Of a stretch of DNA of 64,000 nt, positions 43,949-56,252 are shown in pieces (the stretch's first letter is position 1; each line of letters begins with the position of its first letter). Location: the NCBI RefSeq assembly GCF_963169125.1, contig NC_084802.1, forward strand, positions 115,200,903 through 115,264,902, in the 5' to 3' direction. Origin of the DNA: Humulus lupulus (Eukaryota; Streptophyta; Magnoliopsida; Rosales; Cannabaceae). Below the pieces are notes generated by a model that ran no database searches, had not been told where the DNA came from, and saw nothing but the letters and a program-made list of their open reading frames with translations. The position numbers and the translations under genes were made by a program.

Positions 43949-44374
43949 CAGCTGAGTTCTAACAGTCGAGAAAAACATGTTAGAACTTACCCTAATAGGC
44001 TCTAAGGTAGAAACTTAATCTAAGCAAACATAACTCAGACCTATTAATTATGATTTCTTATGAAAAAGTTGTATAAGCCTTCTTTATAGTTAGGGTGTGT
44101 TTCTATACTTAGAAAAATAAGCCATCTTTATTATTTTCTAAGTGTGTTTCTAAACATCCTATATGACTTAATTCTCAGGCTCAAAACTCGTTGTTGTTCC
44201 AAAGTTAACCATATTGAGGGAGCGCTGGGATCAATAAAATCGTTCCCACTACTATGGCCCCCTATCTTTAAATATAGAACCCGGTCCATTGATTTGTATA
44301 CACCCTCACCAAACTTGGTCATTAATTATTAAATTTATTATTTATTATGATCATAAAAAAAAATCAACTTAAGA
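43949..44374 (-). other. Leader region of Tekay 1 between 5' LTR and gag
   Basis: About 425 bases, AT-rich, without coding sense. No copy of the usual Met-tRNA primer-binding sequence TGGTATCAGAG was recognised next to the LTR, so the LTR end near 44375 is approximate. Confidence 0.5.
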
Positions 44375-45333
44375 TGATAAAGCTTTTATCCCCGAAACCC
44401 AAGTGTATCACTCTATAGAAATTCTAGCAGCTTGAAGGCTCTGAACACAGCTTGAAGAATGAGAGAAATGGCTGGGTATTAGTTCCTATTTATAGAGTTC
44501 AAGGAATGAAAATATCTCCTTTTTGGCTTGAATAAAATAATGAATATTAAATGAAAAATACTTGAATATTCGGTCAACAGATGCTTAAGACTCGGTCAAA
44601 AACGTTCAGAGGCAAGTCAAGGGTTAAGGGATGAATCAAGCTTGGATTTCTCAGAGTTCGAGAAACCACTCCTAGGGCCGATATATCTCCCACCCTAGGG
44701 GATATATCGCCTGACCCTATATCCCGAGTGCTCGTAGTTTCGTTCGTGTGAAGTCAACGTGTTTTCTGTATCTCCCGTGTTGCAATATATCGCCTCTAAG
44801 GCTGCGATATGTCAGCGTACGTAGATAATTTAAATGCGTTTTTGCACGAATTTAGGATAATTAAAGTTGATTAATCAGGTTTGACTAAGTAATACGTGAT
44901 TCCAACAAGTTCTGGAAGGCTCTAGAGCTTCTAGAAACTTATATTATTGAATTATCCATTTAAAATGCTTAAATCCTCAAATAAACAAGATTGTGACAAA
45001 TGTCAGAATCTTAATGGTTCTGGAAGATTCTAGAGTTTCTAGAACTTTCTTTTATTTAAAATATAATTAAACATGATCATGACAAGTGTCATACTCTTAA
45101 TGGTTCTATCTAAACCTTAGGTTATAATTAAAATATTTCTATGACAAAAAATATTAATCAAACCTTATGTTATAATTAATATTTCTAAACTATAGGTTAA
45201 ACTTATAAAATCCATAAATATTTCTACGAGTGTCCTACTAAGTCCCGGTTTGAACTAAAATCCACGAAATCTAAAATACTTCAAACTACTACTAACTATC
45301 TAGCTAGCTAAGTAAACATTCTGGGACTCTACA
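44375..45333 (-). repeat. 5' LTR of Tekay 1
   Basis: Minus strand from TGTAGAGTCCCAGAATG (45333) to about 44375. It pairs with the truncated 3' LTR at 38476-39288, with many single-base differences, so the insertion is not recent. Contains 'GATATATCG'-type words repeated near 44690-44820. Confidence 0.85.
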
Positions 45334-45339
45334 ATTGAG

Positions 45340-48045
45340 CTCTAGTAACTTGCCATTGTGATGTCACCTCATCATCGCCCCCTTCAGTAGCTTTGGAAGC
45401 CTCCACAATCTTGGAGGGCTCTTGCGAGAGTCAGCTCTGGAACTTGGCAAGGTAACGCTTCGAAAGCTCCGCATCCAAAAATGTGAAATCTCATTCTTGG
45501 ATGAATGCCTTGCACCAATATAGCATCTTCTCTAGGGAGTTCATTGCCTTAGTAATGTCCTGATTCGCATTCTTGGCATCATGCTTAGCTTTCTCTTCAA
45601 CCTCGGTTAGTTTCTTTTTGAGCACATCGACTTCCTTATGTTTGTTGTTGAGGCTGTCGACCTTGACCTGTAGCTGGTCTTGACGTTGGGTCACTTCGAT
45701 GACCTGTTCCTTGGCAATTTTTCTCATTGTCTTGGAATTCCGTCAAAACGACCCTGACCTCATCTTTTTGAGCTTGGATCCGAGCGATGGTGCAAATTTG
45801 AGCTAAGCAAGAACACAAAAGAAAAATACATAGCAGGATTAACTTGCAAAAAAAAGGAATGTAGCGAGAAAGAGGATAACTCACAGTCAGATTCATTCCT
45901 AACACTGACTCCAGGACCTCCCCTTGGGAATGCTCCTCTATGGCCCTCAGGTCTTTCACGTTTACATGGTTGGCATGACCCACTATGTGATTCGCCATGT
46001 CGTGAAGATGTCCATGAAGTGCTTCAGGGATTCTTGAAACCTCGAGCGGCTTGACTAGGAGCTGCAAGTCCACAAGCTTGGTGTCTGGGAGCGGAGCAGA
46101 TGGGGCCTCGCCCTGAACAATTCGAGAAATTGGAGGGGGTTTGGAAGGACGAGGACAAGGAGCCTCATGAATTGTAACTGCAATTACCTAAGCTGGCGGT
46201 TACTTTTGCTGTTGTTATTTTTGGGCAGAACTGGCACCTTTATCCTTTGCAGGTGATCTAGTGGCAACTTTGGCTCTAGAGGTGCCTTTCTTTGATACTC
46301 TCGCCTTCTTGACGATGGGTCCAGTTCGGGCCCCACCAGATTTGAAGGTGCTCTTCAAAACAATATCTTCATTTGTAAAAGGGCGAGCATGAGAGTAACT
46401 TAAAATGGCGAGCAGAAGAGTTAGATCCAAGAAATGATTAGTCAGGATAACACAAAGCAAAGAATATAACAAGAATCCTACCCTCCGAGCTAGAGGAGGA
46501 AACTATTATGATCGGCTCTGGATTATGATCCAAACTAGGTAGAACCTCTAGCTCTTGGATTATCAGAGGAAGGGGAGACTCTAGCATTACTACATTTTCA
46601 AACCTACAGGGTTCAGGCTCCTCATCTTGACTAGACCCATGCTCGACCTTCCATTAACCTAGAGTAAAACTACCATGACATAGGGAAGACCATGATAGAA
46701 GGTTTGTACCGTATTCTTCAAAAATGGTGGACCTAAAGTGAAGGGTATTATCTATCACCATGATACATCTGGGGTAGCTATGGTCGTGGCGTACGACTAA
46801 GTGATCCACACACTGAAGGAGGGTCACATTCATGTCTGGATCAACTGGGTATCGACTTACGAGCTGCCTTGGGTTGAATCAGACTAGCTTAAAACTCATA
46901 GCAACTTGCTTCAATTCTCTACATGGGTTACCTTGGCCAGAGGTGTCAGCTGCTGCCCATAATTCAGCTGCGACTTAGTTAAGATCTTGTCCATCCTCAA
47001 GAACCTTTCTTTTGCACACCAATTGCACGACCTCCTCTTCTTTATCAACCTCTTCAGCGTCTGGGAGGAGCTCTTGGGGAGGAGGGAGCTTGGGGAGGGC
47101 ACCTCAGACCCTGATGGCCAGTGTTTAATCCTTACGGATCGGCTTGATGGGCACCACGGTGGCATCATTTACCATCATCCAAAACTCTTTCTCCCTGGCA
47201 GGAATATGGGCAAGAGTCTCATATTGAACTTCGAGGGTCTCTAACCAATCCGTTCTCTTATATATAGCTACACAAGGTAACAACTCGATCAGAATATATT
47301 TAGACTTGGTTAAGAAGGAATTCGAGTACAAAGTTCAAGGAGCTGAGAAACTTACAAGGACGGTTGAAATATCAATGGGTGTAGTTCTTGAACCCATTTG
47401 ACTTCAAGAATTGATCCTTGTAGTCATTCAGGTGGCTGGGGAGGTTGATGTTGGAGGCTGTGTAGGGGAATTTTCTGAGGTAGTATAAGCCATCGCCTCG
47501 TCCTTTTGACTCAAGAATGGCCTTGAGGCAAAATAAGTACATAATATTGGCAGTGTTGGGGACTTCCCACTCATGCTTCAAAAATAGATATATTAACCCC
47601 ACCAAAAGTCAGTACGAATTATGGGGGAGCTAGAATAGTGCTAGTTTGTGGTAGTTTAAAAAATCTACAAAATACTGGTCCAAGGGAAAAAAGGCACCTA
47701 CCTTCAGGTGCTCATCACTTCAAGCCCAAAAGTCATCTTGGAGCAGAGTACATCCCTGCTCTCCTTCCATCGGAGGGTGAGCAAGAAGACCCTCGGGTCC
47801 CAACTCATTCCCGTGACTCAGTAAAATTTTATTCACCATGCCTTGAGTCTTTATCCGGGATTCGATATGCTCGACCTCGAAGAAGGCGTTGGGGTCAACC
47901 ATGATCTCCCAATCCACCACTAAGCCAATGTGGGGAATAGGGGTCTTGGATGCAATTTTCTTACCCTTATTCTTATTTTGGGAATAAGAGCTCAACACTA
48001 ACTTCTTCTGGTTGGTGACAAAGTGGCCTGTTCGCGGCGACCTAA
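45340..48045 (-). pseudogene. Antisense extra gene of Tat B
   Basis: Same gene as at 26153-28769, with stops and shifts. In transcript order: 47998-47720 ('PNAFFEVEHIESRI', 'NKILLSH'), 47605-47372 ('YLFLKHEWEVPNTANIMYLF', 'GFKNYTH'), a spliced stretch at 47331-46480 (includes 'VMMEGEKEFW'-like text and 'SSSSEG' at a GTAGG donor), 46472-46215 ('KSTFKSGGARTGPIVKKARV', 'TRSPAKDKG'), 46073-45890 ('LEVSRIPEALHGHLHDMANH', 'VLESVLGMNLT'), 45800-45340 (coiled coil 'VDSLNNKHKEVDVLKKKLTE'). The exon order matches Tat A, so the gene predates the split of the two families. Confidence 0.82.
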
Positions 48046-48960
48046 GAACAATCTTACCACAATTATAAAGTTAAGGCAACCCGAGGTTTTGGATACGATC
48101 TATTTGACCTAAGATATATACAAGCTAAGATTTCTCCTAGCACCAATACATATGCTCACACGCAGTCAGTGACCACACGCTATAACCTCAGAAAACCTCT
48201 GATACTTCAGGATTCGCGTGTCAGACCCAGTACATTTTAGCAAAAGCAGATTAATGTAAAACCACTCGAGAAACTGTGACCCTTAAGTTACCTAAAGCTG
48301 AACCTAAAAACCCTCAAATCTTCACATTCATATATTCAGACGATCCTCTTTCAAACCCAGAAAACCCAAAAAATTACCCGTTTTTGTGCATTATTTCTAA
48401 TCAGATCTTGTACTATTGTTTTTGGCCTAACTACAAATTATATTAAACTCAAAGAGAACCAAAGTAGGAAAATATATTGGAAAATTTTATAAAACTTATT
48501 GAAAAATAAGAAGATGAGATTTAAATCGGATATAAAGATACTTACAATTTGGTTTTTTGGTTGAGGAAATGATAGCAACACAGGAGGTAATAATCTGAGT
48601 TTATGGAAAATGAGGGAACACAGAAAGCTCTAAAAGTATTTTGAGTAGAAAGGAGAGGATTTTTTTTTTAATGCAAAGGTTGTAAGATTCAACTCTGGTT
48701 CTCCTTTTTACATGTCAACTTTGGGAATCGATCTAGGCCACACAATTAGATTAGTTCGAGATCCAAAATCCTATATTAAATTCACGAAGCAAAGACAAAA
48801 AGTTAACAAGACAGTTGTCACGGTACTCGAAACCCGAGTAAGCGCCTATTACAGACCGACACGTGTCTCGTATTCGAGTGAGTGAGTAGGCACATTTTCA
48901 CATGACCGAAGCCTAAAAGCCCCTACTGTGTGTGTCAGAAGTGAGGTCATGCACGAGCAG
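48046..48960. other. Region between antisense gene and 3' LTR of Tat B
   Basis: Corresponds to 28770-29748 in Tat A by position and by the shared 'AGCCTAAAAGCCCCTACTGT' at 48911-48930. No gene. A TTTTTTTTTAATG run lies at 48661. No TATA box equal to the one in Tat A was recognised. Confidence 0.5.
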
Positions 48961-48976
48961 GAGCTTGGGGGGAAAA
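48961..48976 (+). promoter_or_regulatory. Polypurine tract of Tat B
   Basis: GAGCTTGGGGGGAAAA directly precedes the 3' LTR TG at 48977. Confidence 0.8.
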
Positions 48977-49714
48977 TGTTTTACCCCAAAAATATGAGCT
49001 GAATTACTTGGCAGGAGGTACAGCTGGCAGCAAGCGTATGAAGAAAGCATGCAGATGGAACATCTAGCTAACTCTGGAGTGAGAAGCTCGAGTTAAACTT
49101 GAAAGCTTACGGCAACTAGATTGTCTCTAGATCACCTTTTGTGTCATCAACTTATTTCGAGATATGAGAGAACAAAATCGCCTTTGTGAAATTCTAAGCG
49201 TGACCCGTATAAGTTCAGATTAGTTCTTCGATACCCAGCTCGAAGGAAGTGTTAAGCTCACGGAAGCCTGATCATGACACACAGTGAAGGATCCCAAAAG
49301 ACTTGGAGATTCCTCATACACTCATTAATGCTTAAATATTATTCTGTATTTATCACCTGATATTGGGGGCATAGAATGGGATGTTGCCCAAAAATGTATG
49401 TTACCATATTTATGCACGGCTACACAAAATTGTCCAGGCATACTTCCTATAAATACATGGGAGAATGGACAGAAAAGGGGATCAACATCTTGTATACTGA
49501 AACTCTGGTGAAATTGTGACAAATAATCTCACGGTGAGAACAAAATAGATCAATAAGAGTGACTCGTGGACTAGGAGGATTTTAACCATTGAACCACGTA
49601 AAAGTGCGTGAGTGCTCTTGATACTTTCTATTTGTCCAATTATGGTTTGGAAAAAGCCTAATATCTCTATTTTTGGATTCCTTAATCTAGTGTTGGCGAA
49701 AAACAGTGTTAACA
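48977..49714 (+). repeat. 3' LTR of Tat B (738 bp)
   Basis: Starts TGTTTTACCCC and ends GTGTTAACA; followed by ACATT, equal to the five bases before the 5' LTR. TATAAATA box at 49448-49455. The last 150 bases include 'GGATTTTAACCATTGAACCA', also present in the Tat A LTRs. Confidence 0.92.
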
Positions 49715-49719
49715 ACATT

Positions 49720-49985
49720 AGAGAGGCATAGGTGGATTGTTGATGAAGTTAATAACCCTAATTCTTATTCAATTGAATTAATATTCAGTATTGAGCTCTC
49801 TATTGTTTTATTCCTTTATTTTTATAAATTCAGAATTCATTATTTTTCGAATCAATTAGAATTAAAGATTAATTTTTGGTAGTTAATAACAGTATTCGTG
49901 GGAATGATACTTGATTTATCACTTTATTACGTGTTACGATTGCGTATACTTACGTAGTTAAAAATTCTCACAATAGCTTTATACC
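49720..49985. other. Unassigned AT-rich sequence right of Tat B
   Basis: Continues the locus interrupted by Tat B. No coding sense or recognised repeat. Short 'AATTGAATTAATATTC' text only. Confidence 0.5.
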
Positions 49986-52399
49986 CTCATGAAGTTCTCC
50001 AATGTCACGTACAAGGCCCTTCATCTCAACGAGAGCCATGCGTGTGATTTCAAGGATCCCTTCTTCTTCACTAAAGACATCTTGTTCTAGACCAATCCTA
50101 CTCTCATCCTAGACTTCTCTAGGGTTCGTAAGTTCCTTATTACCTTTCGAGCTGCTCTTCTCTAAAACTCATAGAATTATGTACTTAGTGATTCTTCTAT
50201 TTGTTTAGGTCCCTTTCGCTGCAATCTCTATGTCTAGGTTTTTGAATATCGCCCGGAGGTGATGAACGCACTCCCGGATGTGGAGCTAGAGCTAGTTGAA
50301 TTAGGGCTCCTTAAGAGGGGACAACACATCCATTGCTTGGACCTGACTCAGTTTAGGAAATCCACCACGTCTCAGGCGATGGCTGTAATCCACATAAATT
50401 ACATCGATAGACTGGCCCACAATTAGTATAATCATCGGTTAACAGAGGAGCATTTGGAGAGCACTCAGGCTGCCCGAGTAGCCAGGAAGCTCGGTTGGAC
50501 CAGGAGCTCAAGGAGGAGCGAAGCATCAAGTCCTCCTCCATTGATCAAGGTAAATCCCCCATCATAGTTTATAATGTTAAGTTTATAGGAGATAGGGTAA
50601 GTTCGGAGCATGTGTGGGCTTCTTTGTCGCTTCTCTGGTGTGGCCTCACCTCGGATCGTCACTAGACTTCAGAGAAGTATCAGGACTACAAAGATATGGA
50701 TGATTCTTATCATTGCCATTTGAAGATACAACTACCTCCTTGGGGCTTTGTACATTGGATGATGTGACATCCTTCCATGCGAGTTGGTTTTGCCAGTATG
50801 AGACGAACACAACTCAAGAGATGGGGAGGCTTATAAGGGAGTTCACACACTTGGTGCTTCACCTGGAAGAGTAGTCTAGCGGTGGGGCTTCCCGAAAAGC
50901 CTACGTGCTCTCTATGTTGTCTTAATTTTTATTTTTATAAGTGTTTTCCTTGATTCTATAGGTACTAACACTTGTTCCTTCTCCATGCAGGTCACATGGG
51001 TTTGGTAGACATTGCCTGTGCTACGAGGAGAGTCGCCGAGGGACCCAGTGGATTTGAGGCTAAAGGGTCCTAATGACCCCGCAAGGGGGTGGGACCTTCT
51101 CCACCCCCAAAGAGGCAGTAGACCTCATCGACTCAAGGTGACGAGTCTCGGGTGGAGGACACACCCGTCTTGAAGTGTCGTCATCACCATATTTTTGCAA
51201 TAATGTAGAAGGAGATTCTAGGGCTATTGAAATACCCAAAAATTTTGAAGTCCCCAAGGAGATGAAGAGCCCAATTGCCAAGAATATTCCAAGGCTATCT
51301 GGTGCACCCAGAGAGGTACGAGGGGGCGCTCCTTGAGCGTTTCAAGGTGATGTTGGAACACTTTGAGGCTCGTATGGAGGAGAGCAACAAAGCCCCACAT
51401 GAGACAGCTGATGCCCTCCGTCAGCATAAACCTTATAGGGAGGGGCCTTTGGAGCCTCCAATAGGCCATGCTTAATGGAGAGCCTATTTTTCGAGAATCT
51501 CGACAATGTTGTTGCTCCACTAGCGGCAAAGCTTCTTTAGGGGGTTAGCTAGACCATGTTTGAGCTAACTGCTCATAGCTTCACCCAATACGGTGATGAC
51601 AATGAAGCTTTTCTTGTATCCACATGCAAGTATGCCACAGTAAGGGTAAGTTCTTTCTCCATAGTTTGTCTTTGTTGTGTTGTGATTACTTACATCAACT
51701 GACTTGATTTTTCTTCCATTTTAGTTGACTCCAGTGGCCCAATAGCTCAGGGAAATTATGATGGAAAAGTCCTACAAGCTCCAGCGGTCTCAAGAGAAGT
51801 GGGTCACCTTGAAGGACAAGGTAAGTGTGCCATCGAAGGAGCTGGCCCGATTGAAGGCAGAATTAGAGGCAGAGCAAGCCCGTTCTAGGGCGCTGAAGAA
51901 CGCAGCCACCAAGGCAGTCGAGGAGGCCAAGATTGCCAAGGAGGAAACCCAGACATCCAAGGAGTAGACTTCCCAGCTTGGCAAGAAGCCGCTAAGGCTG
52001 TGAGGGAAGATTCTAAGGCTGTAGAGGACGCAATTAGGGCCCGTGGTGAAGCCACTCAGGTGGCTGACAAGGCTTGAGCCGCTGGGGAGCGTGCCCAGCA
52101 GGCCAAGGCCGAGGCTTCTCAGGCAACAGAAGTTGAAAACTCTTCGAAAAGTAGAGGTCCTTAAGAAGGAAGTCGATACCATCTCTGAGGATTCCTTTTA
52201 CGTGGCTTGGCTACACAACAAGGATATGGACCTCAATTTTACTGGGGAGGGTGATGCTACGCAGTTACTCTTCAAGGAGAACTTTTGGGCAATGACTGCA
52301 TCCGAAGTTACTGCTGCTGCTGCCAGGGAAGTTGGGCATGTCCTCGAGGCTGACCCTATCATTGACCTCATTCAAGAGGTTCCACCAAGGGCAAAATAG
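49986..52399 (+). pseudogene. Antisense-type extra gene of a minus-strand Tat element (D)
   Basis: Plus-strand coding pieces with introns and stops: 50200-50570 ('VMNALPDVELELVELGLLKR', 'HCLDLTQFRK'), 50740-50910 ('YETNTTQEMGRLIREFTH'), 51240-51640 ('VHPERYEGALLERFKVML', ends before a GTAAGT donor), 51725-51967 ('KELARLKAELEAEQARSRAL', coiled coil) and 52080-52399 (ends 'AWLHNKDMDLNFTGEGD'). The coiled coil followed by a 'W..N.D.D..F' segment is the same C-terminal plan as in the other antisense genes, but the N-terminal half differs from Tat A and B, so it represents another subfamily. Its position relative to the minus-strand integrase at 52880-54000 supports the assignment. Confidence 0.7.
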
Positions 52400-52879
52400 G
52401 CTATCTTCAATTTTTATTTTTGTAAATAGTCGTGTGAGCCACTGTTTATGGGCTACCAACAATTTAATGCTCAAGCCCCTGCGTAATATTGTTAATATTA
52501 TTTTCTGAATGGATTTTTTTCTCTATTTACTTGCCCTCTTTGTCTTTTACTTACACACATATTTTACATAGAGCGTTCAGTAATAATGCAAATTGGACTT
52601 ATTTTATGAATTTCCTTACGTAATGTGATATCACACAAAATTTACTTATTTTAACCTGTTTTTATCCACCATACGTGGGCCCAATAGGCAACTCGAGAGT
52701 TATGTGCCCAAGTCTAGGCGACTTAGGGCTTGTACAACCTTGGGTAGTAAAATAAAATAAACAATAAAAATACAAGTAAATTTTCTGAATTTTGTCTATC
52801 GTGTTTTGTGCACACGATTTTCATTAAGTGCCCGTAAGCTACATATGAGTAGTAAATTTAGAAAATACATAGAACGCTT

Positions 52880-54000
52880 GCATTATTGGTAATACCAGCG
52901 AAGGTGTTCCGCATTCCAGGCATGAGGAATCAACTCCCTATTTAGTCGTGCCAGTTTTTATGTCCCGGGACATATGGTGCTCTTGACTTGGTATGGACCT
53001 TCCTAGTCTAGGCCCAACACTCCAGTACTTGGATCTCGGGTCGCAAAGAAAACTCTTCATAACACCAAGTCCCCGACCTCAAAATTTCTATCCCTCACAT
53101 TAGAATTGAAATACTTGGCAACCTTTTGTTGTTAGGAAACTACTTGGAGGTGGGCATCTTCTTGGAGTTCTTCAACAAGATCCAATGATCCTAATTGGTA
53201 GTCGGGTCACACGTTGTTCGTCAATGTGTGGAGATGGCAACCTCAATTGGGAGCATAGCTTAATACCCGTAGGCCATGGAGAATGGTGAATGGCCGGTGG
53301 ACATCCTAGCAGTGGTACGATAACTCCTTAATACTCTAGGAAGTTATTGATCCAAGCGCATTTCTCCTGCTCATGCATTTTCTTCATAGTAGCCTTAAGC
53401 ATCTTGTTGATAACTTTCATTTGTCCGTTTGCCTAAGGATGGGCTACGAAGGAGAAGCTCTTTATGACTCCATGCCTTTTGCAAAAATCAGTGAAAAAAT
53501 CACTGTCGAATTGCCATTGTCAGAGACTATCTTCCTCAGGAGCTCGTAGTAGTAAATGATGTTCTTGATAACAAAGACCAGCGCCTTCTTGGAGGTAATT
53601 GTAGTGAGAGGTTCGGTCTCAACCCACTGCGTGAAGTAGTAGACTGCCACAATCACGTACTTTACTCCTCCCTTTCCCGTGGGCAAGAAACATATTAGGT
53701 CATTTCCCCATATTGCAAAAGGCCAGGGACTTGTCATCTAAGTAAGCTCATTTGGAGGTGTTTAGGGGATGTTAGTGTATCTTTGGAATTTTTCATATTT
53801 CATGACATGATCAATAAAATCGATGTTAATCATGGGCTAGAAATAGCCTTGTCGCATAATCTTCTTGGCAAGGATTTGGCCCCCAGAGTGGTAACCGCAG
53901 AAGCCCTCATGCATTTCTCGGAGGATGAGTTTGGCTTCCTGCTCAGACACACATCAAAGTAGCGACAATGAATATCCTCGCCTATATAATTTTTTGTCCA
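52880..54000 (-). pseudogene. Integrase of Tat element D
   Basis: Minus strand. Core at 53737-53462: 'SPWPFAIWGNDLICFLPTGK', 'LRKIVSDNG', then a frameshift. The part around 53460-53300 reads 'HGVIKSFSFVAHP' and 'ANGQ' (with a stop between). The C-terminal part (53100-52890) reads 'RDRNFEVGDLV' and 'GVLGLDWEGPYQV' in pieces. The zinc-binding part at 53760-54000 is too decayed for firm motifs. Non-functional. Confidence 0.8.
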
Positions 54001-54034
54001 TGATCATGTACCGAGGATCCTAATAAAGTAGCTT

Positions 54035-54343
54035 CTAAGCCACTTTCTTGTCATGCAGTATAGGTGTCATCCAATTGTCCTGAGGTTTGATTATTTCCAC
54101 TTCCTTGGGTGGTACGATGCTTGGAGAAGACAAGTAGTCAATTGGGACAACATTTAGCATCTCCACATTTTTAGTGGTGGCTAACTTGGCTAGAGCATCG
54201 ACGTTAGAGTTTTGTTCCCGTGGAATTTGTCTAATGATGAATATCTTAAAGATGTGTAGTCTTCCAATCTCATGAGGAAATTTAAAAAATTTCTCAGTTT
54301 TCCACTCCATCTCCCTTCGAAAATGAGTTTCCAAGGATTTCAT
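54035..54343 (-). pseudogene. Archaeal-type RNase H end of Tat element D
   Basis: 'IPREQNSNVDALAKLATTKN' is the last catalytic block of the Tat second RNase H (compare 'PLEQNANTDALAKLATSGE' in Tat A), followed by the linker 'DNWMTPILHD' that leads to integrase. Upstream sequence is lost at about 54344. Confidence 0.82.
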
Positions 54344-54755
54344 TGAAAAAGTATTACTAGACTACTCTTAGACTTCATCATCTGTTATCAACGTCTAAGT
54401 CTTTTTAATCTTTTTCTTATTACAGTGTAAAGAAAAAACCCCCTTTTTCAATTGGTTTTTGATTTGGTTCTTGGAAATTTATAGAATAAATGTTATTTTG
54501 ATCCATTATACTAGTATAGAAATGGCAAAATGGAGTTTTTTTTAGGAAAATTTGCAAAATAAATGGTATATTTTTTTTCTGGGAGTTGAAAAGGTTACGC
54601 GAGGGTATTGTATAGACCAAGGAATAGCGGTTCAGAAATAGGGTTTATGTGCACACTTTCCAAAGACAATCCCTAATTGGGTAACTGCCCACTTTCCTTT
54701 GAAAATCGGGATCCTTTAGAATTAACACCCTACTTCGCGCGTTGGAACACTCTCG
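54344..54755. other. Unassigned sequence between elements D and E
   Basis: AT-rich with T-runs. No domain recognised. It may contain a decayed earlier exon of the extra gene of element E ('HFPLKIG' near 54690), but this is weak. Confidence 0.4.
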
Positions 54756-56059
54756 GTGCCCCAAACTTGTATCATCTCAGTTAGGTCATCCGAGTTGCTT
54801 TGCTTACTTCGAGTCTCAGTTAGTTCGGGGATTTCGTGCTTTTCTAATTTTTATTTATCTTCTTTAATCCTTTTGTCTCGGGATTTCAAGCTCAAGTCTT
54901 CCAAAACTTTTATTTTTTTTTTCCAGGTGATATGGATTCAGAGCTCGACAACATTATCGGGATGCCGCCCAAGGCCTAAGGAAGCAAGCGGGGCTGCATG
55001 ACCTCGAAGGCTTTCCCTAGTGAGCCAAAAACCAAGACGCCTTCTCCCCCGAAGAAAAAGACTCCACGTACTCCTCCTCCCCCTAGGAAAGTACCTATTG
55101 CAGATATAGGTAAGAAGATCATGGATTTCAAAGGCTCGAAGCCAGCGGTTGCTCCAACCCCAACTATGATTCGCAAATTTTGTGCCATGCTGCACATGCC
55201 AGAGTATCCTTTGGCAAATGAGGCTGGAGCCTTAGGAGTCGACCTGTGCTGCGACTTACTGTCTTGAACAGGCCAATCATGGAGCAATCTCGACACTAAC
55301 ATGTGGAGGTTTCTTAGGGGAGACAGCAACATTTCCTCTTCGACCAGTCCCTAGAGCTCGGGGTTTCTATAAGTATCCTCACCCTTCTAATTCATCATTT
55401 TCTCAGTTTTTTATTTGCTAACTGTCATTGTTTTTTTTCAGTCTCTCCTCGAGTTTATGCGCCAATGCTCTCTGCTGCCCTCGAAGAATGCGACCAGCGA
55501 GAAGTAGGACAATGACGCCCACCAAGCCCGAATTTAGGCTGAGGACGACCTCAAAGAGGCCAAGGGAGCTCAAACCAAGGCAGAACACTCCCTCAAAGAG
55601 GCCAGGGAGGCCCAGACCAAGGATGATGTGACCCTTAAAATGGTCCAAGATACACTTTCCCCCTCCGAGGTTGAGGTCAGTTCTCTGAAGGTGGTGCTTG
55701 ATACTAAGAAAATAGACTTCGATGCAGCAAAAATTGAACTTGAAAACAACACCTCGAAGATCGAGTGTCATAAAGAGGAGAAGAACACGTCCTATGAAAT
55801 CCTCGAGGACAAAAAGAAACGCATGCTCGAGGAGTTTGTTGCCAAGAAAGAGTGGGCCACCGACAAAGCCATATACCGAATGTGGTCGCTTAACCCCGAT
55901 GTCGACACCTCATTCCTGATGGACAAGGAAGATGATTTTTTGACTAAGTGGAAGGCTCGGTTGGCTGAAGAAGAGGCGAGTGCGAGCACCATAGTTGAGG
56001 CAGGTGGCGAGGAGGAGAGAGGAGAAGAGGCCGAGTATGCTCCTGCTACCCAGAAGTAG
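54756..56059 (+). pseudogene. Antisense-type extra gene of another minus-strand Tat element (E), C-terminal half
   Basis: Plus strand. 54950-55267 reads 'PKTKTPSPPKKKTPRTPPPP' and 'KKIMDFKGSKPAV' (Lys/Pro-rich linker). After a gap with a TTTTTTCAG acceptor at about 55440, a coiled-coil exon runs to the stop at 56059: 'VEVSSLKVVLDTKKIDFDAA', 'MWSLNPDVDTSFL' and 'EDDFLTKWKARLAEEEASA', then an acidic tail. This equals the last exon of the Tat A antisense gene in plan. The following 190 bases (to 56252) are AT-rich and end at the Tekay 2 LTR. The N-terminal domain is not seen. Confidence 0.75.
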
Positions 56060-56252
56060 TTTAGTTATTTGTTTTACAAGGGCTGCGTCCCTTGTTATTT
56101 TTTTTGCAATATACATTTAATTAAGGCCCTTGGGGCCGAGACAATTTATATCATAGCTCAGTTTCGATCTACTTTATTATCGTATGCTATTCTTTACCAA
56201 CAGTATTTATGTTGTTTATTTTCCAGTTTGAAAACCTTTTTGAAAATGTTTA

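Larger units (their letters stand above)
38476..45333 (-). mobile_element. Tekay 1: chromovirus (Ty3/gypsy Tekay/Del) inserted in Tat B
   Basis: Read on the minus strand: 5' LTR 45333-44375, leader, gag from 43948, protease, RT, RNase H, integrase, chromodomain ending near 39325, polypurine tract TAGGGGAGAAT, 3' LTR from 39288. The 3' LTR stops at 38476, about 146 bases short, at the junction with Tat B RT. Gag, protease and RT each carry breaks or altered catalytic residues. The C-terminal chromodomain identifies the lineage; it is known to steer integration toward heterochromatin. Confidence 0.9.
31877..49714 (+). mobile_element. Tat B: Tat-lineage retrotransposon with target duplication ACATT
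   Basis: Outer ends are TGTTGTGCCCC (31877) and GTGTTAACA (49714), flanked on both sides by ACATT. Contents in order: 5' LTR lacking its last part, degraded gag, protease split by solo LTR 2, RT cut off at 38475, Tekay 1 inserted in reverse, antisense gene (minus strand), polypurine tract, 3' LTR. The rest of RT, both RNases H, integrase and any repeat array are missing; a deletion associated with Tekay 1 is the simplest explanation. Confidence 0.88.
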
